Positions 34,503-36,935 of a DNA stretch of 36,935 nucleotides are shown one piece after another. Numbering within the stretch: the first letter of the stretch is position 1; each line of letters starts with the position of its first letter. The notes under the pieces are model-generated. The model worked only from the letters and a program-made list of their open reading frames with translations, was not told where the DNA came from and did no database searches. Position numbers and translations under genes: made by a program. Origin of the DNA: an uncultured Lachnospiraceae bacterium (lineage in GTDB: Bacteria; Bacillota; Clostridia; Lachnospirales; Lachnospiraceae); NCBI GenBank assembly GCA_902786205.1, contig CADABQ010000002.1, positions 172,586 to 209,520 of the forward strand. Reading direction: 5' to 3'.

Positions 34503-35203
34503 AAATGCGGATTTTATCTTTTGAGACAGAAATATCATTTTGCGATGATTATGTAGAGGTGCTTCAGATAGAAGAACAGAAATTATTTGGGAGTCTGGTA
34601 AACAGCATTTATCGTTTGTCAAATGGTATAGAGGAAGGGATTGCAGAACAGATTGTATTGTTGGAAGGAGAAAAAATAATTAACTTTTCAAAGGAAACAA
34701 TGTTTGTTATGGACTTTATGAATTTCGATTTTAACCAGCGAAAAATACAAAATGAGTTATATCGATATGTTGATGGCGTATATGCACTGGAATTTGAGAA
34801 ATTGGATGCCTTTCAGACTGTATTTTACAATGTATGTTTAGATGTATCAGATATTTTAGTAGAGTTACCTTTTGAATTTGAATGGAAAGAGCAGGTGGAG
34901 GTATTGGATTATTTAAAAATGATAGGTCTACGCATAAAACAACATGGAGAGCAAACGATACTAGAACGTCTTTTGCTAATCATAGATATTATCCATTATT
35001 TTAAGATGGCAAAAATATTATTTTTGGTGAATGTAAAAAGTTTTCTATCCAATGCAGAATTAGTGGAATTGTATAAGTATTCGAAATATAAGAAGGTGGA
35101 TTTATTATTGTTGGAAAATGGACCAGAAAAAGAGGTATTAGAATACGAAAGAGTATTGTTTGTTGACCGTGACTTTGATGAATTTTTGTTGTATAATAAA
35201 TAG
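34499..35203 (+). CDS. csn2: Csn2, type II-A adaptation protein
   Basis: A 234-residue protein recognised as Csn2 by its position between cas2 and the array, its length (close to the usual 220), and its pattern of an N-terminal beta-rich head, a helical middle and a late LLIIDIIHYFKMAKILFLVNV strand region. Csn2 forms a ring around free DNA ends and helps Cas1-Cas2 and Cas9 select spacers. Its presence defines the locus as subtype II-A. The degraded P-loop of the family is not obvious here. The start overlaps the cas2 stop; the second methionine (residue 3) is a possible alternative. Confidence 0.92.
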   Translation: MKMRILSFETEISFCDDYVEVLQIEEQKLFGSLVNSIYRLSNGIEEGIAEQIVLLEGEKIINFSKETMFVMDFMNFDFNQRKIQNELYRYVDGVYALEFEKLDAFQTVFYNVCLDVSDILVELPFEFEWKEQVEVLDYLKMIGLRIKQHGEQTILERLLLIIDIIHYFKMAKILFLVNVKSFLSNAELVELYKYSKYKKVDLLLLENGPEKEVLEYERVLFVDRDFDEFLLYNK

Positions 35204-35298
35204 AGAGAAAATTGTTTAAAATAAACAAAAAATATAATTCCCATTCGGAAAAAAAGGAGAAAATCGCTAATTTCTTCGCTCGAAAAAAACAAATTGAG
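35204..35298 (+). promoter_or_regulatory. CRISPR leader
   Basis: An AT-rich 95-base stretch between csn2 and the first repeat. It ends AAATTGAG, close to the ATTTGAG anchor seen at type II-A leader-repeat junctions, which guides Cas1-Cas2 integration. A TATAAT at 35233-35238 with a weak upstream TTGTTT (15 bases away) may start pre-crRNA transcription. ATTCCCATTCGGAA (35237-35250) matches the complement of the repeat at 13 of 14 positions. Confidence 0.85.
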
Positions 35299-35321
35299 GT
35301 TTTAGAGCTATGTAATTCAGA

Positions 35322-35347
35322 ATGGGAATAAAACATGGGAATAAAAC
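35322..35347 (+). repeat. Duplicated 3' end of the first CRISPR repeat
   Basis: ATGGGAATAAAAC, the last 13 bases of repeat 1 (35322-35334), is immediately repeated at 35335-35347, making the first interval 43 bases; the remaining 30 bases are a normal-length spacer. Confidence 0.95.
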
Positions 35348-35707
35348 CGTTTCCAAAACAATCATTATACTACTCACGTTTTAGAGCTATGTAATTCAGA
35401 ATGGGAATAAAACTGAGTACCCATCCGAACGAACGGAACGCAAGTTTTAGAGCTATGTAATTCAGAATGGGAATAAAACTATGAAGGGAATTTTTGAGGT
35501 AGTATCTGCGTTTTAGAGCTATGTAATTCAGAATGGGAATAAAACTACGGGCATCCGTTCGGGCATCCGTTCCGCGTTTTAGAGCTATGTAATTCAGAAT
35601 GGGAATAAAACAAGGCACCTGCCAAATCTTTTGCAATGTGTGTTTTAGAGCTATGTAATTCAGAATGGGAATAAAACATACCCAGACAACATTCCACCGT
35701 ATTTTGT

Positions 35708-35750
35708 GTTTTAGAGCTATGTAATTCAGAATGGGAATAGGGAATAAAAC
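35708..35750 (+). repeat. Seventh CRISPR repeat with internal 7-base duplication
   Basis: GGGAATA occurs twice in tandem (35733-35739 and 35740-35746), making this repeat 43 bases long. Both flanking spacers are 30 bases. Confidence 0.95.
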
Positions 35751-36935
35751 TGAAAAGTCTTTATGGTAGTCTTACTGCTGGTTTTAGAGCTATGTAATTC
35801 AGAATGGGAATAAAACTATTAGCAACTATGAAAAGCCAGAATTTTTGTTTTAGAGCTATGTAATTCAGAATGGGAATAAAACATGTATTATAAATATCAG
35901 TTTTATTACTTCGTTTTAGAGCTATGTAATTCAGAATGGGAATAAAACTAAACATATCTCCAACCCCTTCAACAAGCCGTTTTAGAGCTATGTAATTCAG
36001 AATGGGAATAAAACAATGGCAAAGCTACTTAGCAGTTTACCTGTGTTTTAGAGCTATGTAATTCAGAATGGGAATAAAACAAACAGAATAACGCAAATGC
36101 AAAGGCAGTTGTTTTAGAGCTATGTAATTCAGAATGGGAATAAAACTTTTTTCCAGCGTGTGCGGTATGCTGGTTAGTTTTAGAGCTATGTAATTCAGAA
36201 TGGGAATAAAACTGTGTAAAAATTATATCAAAAGTGTTGACTGTTTTAGAGCTATGTAATTCAGAATGGGAATAAAACAGATCAGTGGAAAAAGGTAAGG
36301 CTGTACTTGTTTTAGAGCTATGTAATTCAGAATGGGAATAAAACTTTTGCGAATAGATTAGTTTATTCTTTAGTGTTTTAGAGCTATGTAATTCAGAATG
36401 GGAATAAAACAATAGACTTTCTAAACCAGTCGCAAGCGTCGTTTTAGAGCTATGTAATTCAGAATGGGAATAAAACCCGAGCGGCTGGACTCCTCGAATG
36501 CATTCTGTTTTAGAGCTATGTAATTCAGAATGGGAATAAAACTAAAACAGGATGGTTTCAGTTAAAGGATGAGTTTTAGAGCTATGTAATTCAGAATGGG
36601 AATAAAACTAACTCATAGAGATGTAAGAGATCTACACTGTTTTAGAGCTATGTAATTCAGAATGGGAATAAAACCATAAACATAAAATATGTTGTAGCGC
36701 CCCAGTTTTAGAGCTATGTAATTCAGAATGGGAATAAAACCGGAATGGCTTATCCTTATGCTGGCGTTTCGTTTTAGAGCTATGTAATTCAGAATGGGAA
36801 TAAAACGCAGCAGTGCCACTGTTGCAAGCGTATCTAGTTTTAGAGCTATGTAATTCAGAATGGGAATAAAACGTAATTTGACCAGACATTTGCATTTGTA
36901 GGGTTTTAGAGCTATGTAATTCAGAATGGGAATAA

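Larger units (their letters stand above)
35299..36935 (+). CRISPR. Type II-A CRISPR array, at least 25 repeats and 24 spacers, running off the window
   Basis: The 36-base repeat starts GTTTTAGAGCTATG and ends AATGGGAATAAAAC, recurring every 66 bases with 30-base spacers. The last repeat (36903-36935) is cut by the window edge. The start GTTTTAGAGCTA is identical to the S. pyogenes repeat and pairs with the tracrRNA lower stem, so pre-crRNA runs left to right and the newest spacers are on the left. Repeats look identical except the first (13-base duplication) and the seventh (7-base insertion). The spacer targets cannot be told without a database. Long minus-strand reading frames here merely translate the repeat. 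Confidence 0.99.

Noticed and set aside
35370..36895. Several minus-strand reading frames of 60-130 residues inside the CRISPR array
   Set aside because: They only translate the repeat over and over (FIPILNYIALKR or FYSHSELHSSKT); no start context and fully explained by the array.

Overview
The window is a low-GC chromosomal segment most consistent with a Lachnospiraceae-type Clostridia bacterium. The signs are AT-rich codon use, strong AGGAGG-like ribosome binding sites, frequent TTG starts, and an operon of protein families that I associate with Lachnospiraceae (DUF5717/DUF5716-like; names from memory, not searched). No rRNA, tRNA, insertion sequence or integrase was seen.

Left part (1-19841) is mainly core genome. 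It holds the tail of an unidentified gene (possibly purB), an HD-GYP phosphodiesterase, purA behind a long structured 5' leader, and a divergent pair on the minus strand (CobD/HisC-like PLP enzyme plus a small unknown protein). A five-gene plus-strand operon follows (4532-12223): a 1195-residue protein, an Hsp70/actin-like ATPase, a TPR-like protein, a membrane coiled-coil protein and a membrane-anchored GNAT acetyltransferase. This operon has no function known to me. Next come a zinc uptake cluster (Fur/Zur-type regulator, then substrate-binding, ATPase and permease genes), a YgjP-type metallopeptidase, a SHOCT-like protein, a short-chain dehydrogenase, and an SOS-box-controlled Y-family polymerase with its YolD-like partner.

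Right part (19842-36935) is a defence island. Three tightly coupled genes (20198-28717) encode a P-loop ATPase, a middle protein and a 1731-residue protein with a C-terminal HerA/FtsK-like ATPase. Their order, sizes and motifs match the DptF-DptG-DptH restriction module of DNA phosphorothioation systems, yet no DndABCDE modification genes are in the window. Immediately after comes a complete type II-A CRISPR-Cas locus: tracrRNA (minus strand), cas9, cas1, cas2, csn2, leader, and an array of at least 25 repeats and 24 spacers that runs off the window.

The locus is readable in detail. The tracrRNA and cas9 have divergent promoters. The tracrRNA anti-repeat matches the CRISPR repeat at 26 of 28 positions and keeps the bulge and lower stem known from the Streptococcus pyogenes RNA. 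The Cas9 active-site residues are all present, but one of the two PAM-reading arginines seems replaced. The dpt operon and tracrRNA converge with a terminator that looks one-sided, which could couple the two systems. Oddities include duplicated 3' ends in two repeats and an anti-repeat-like stretch in the leader.
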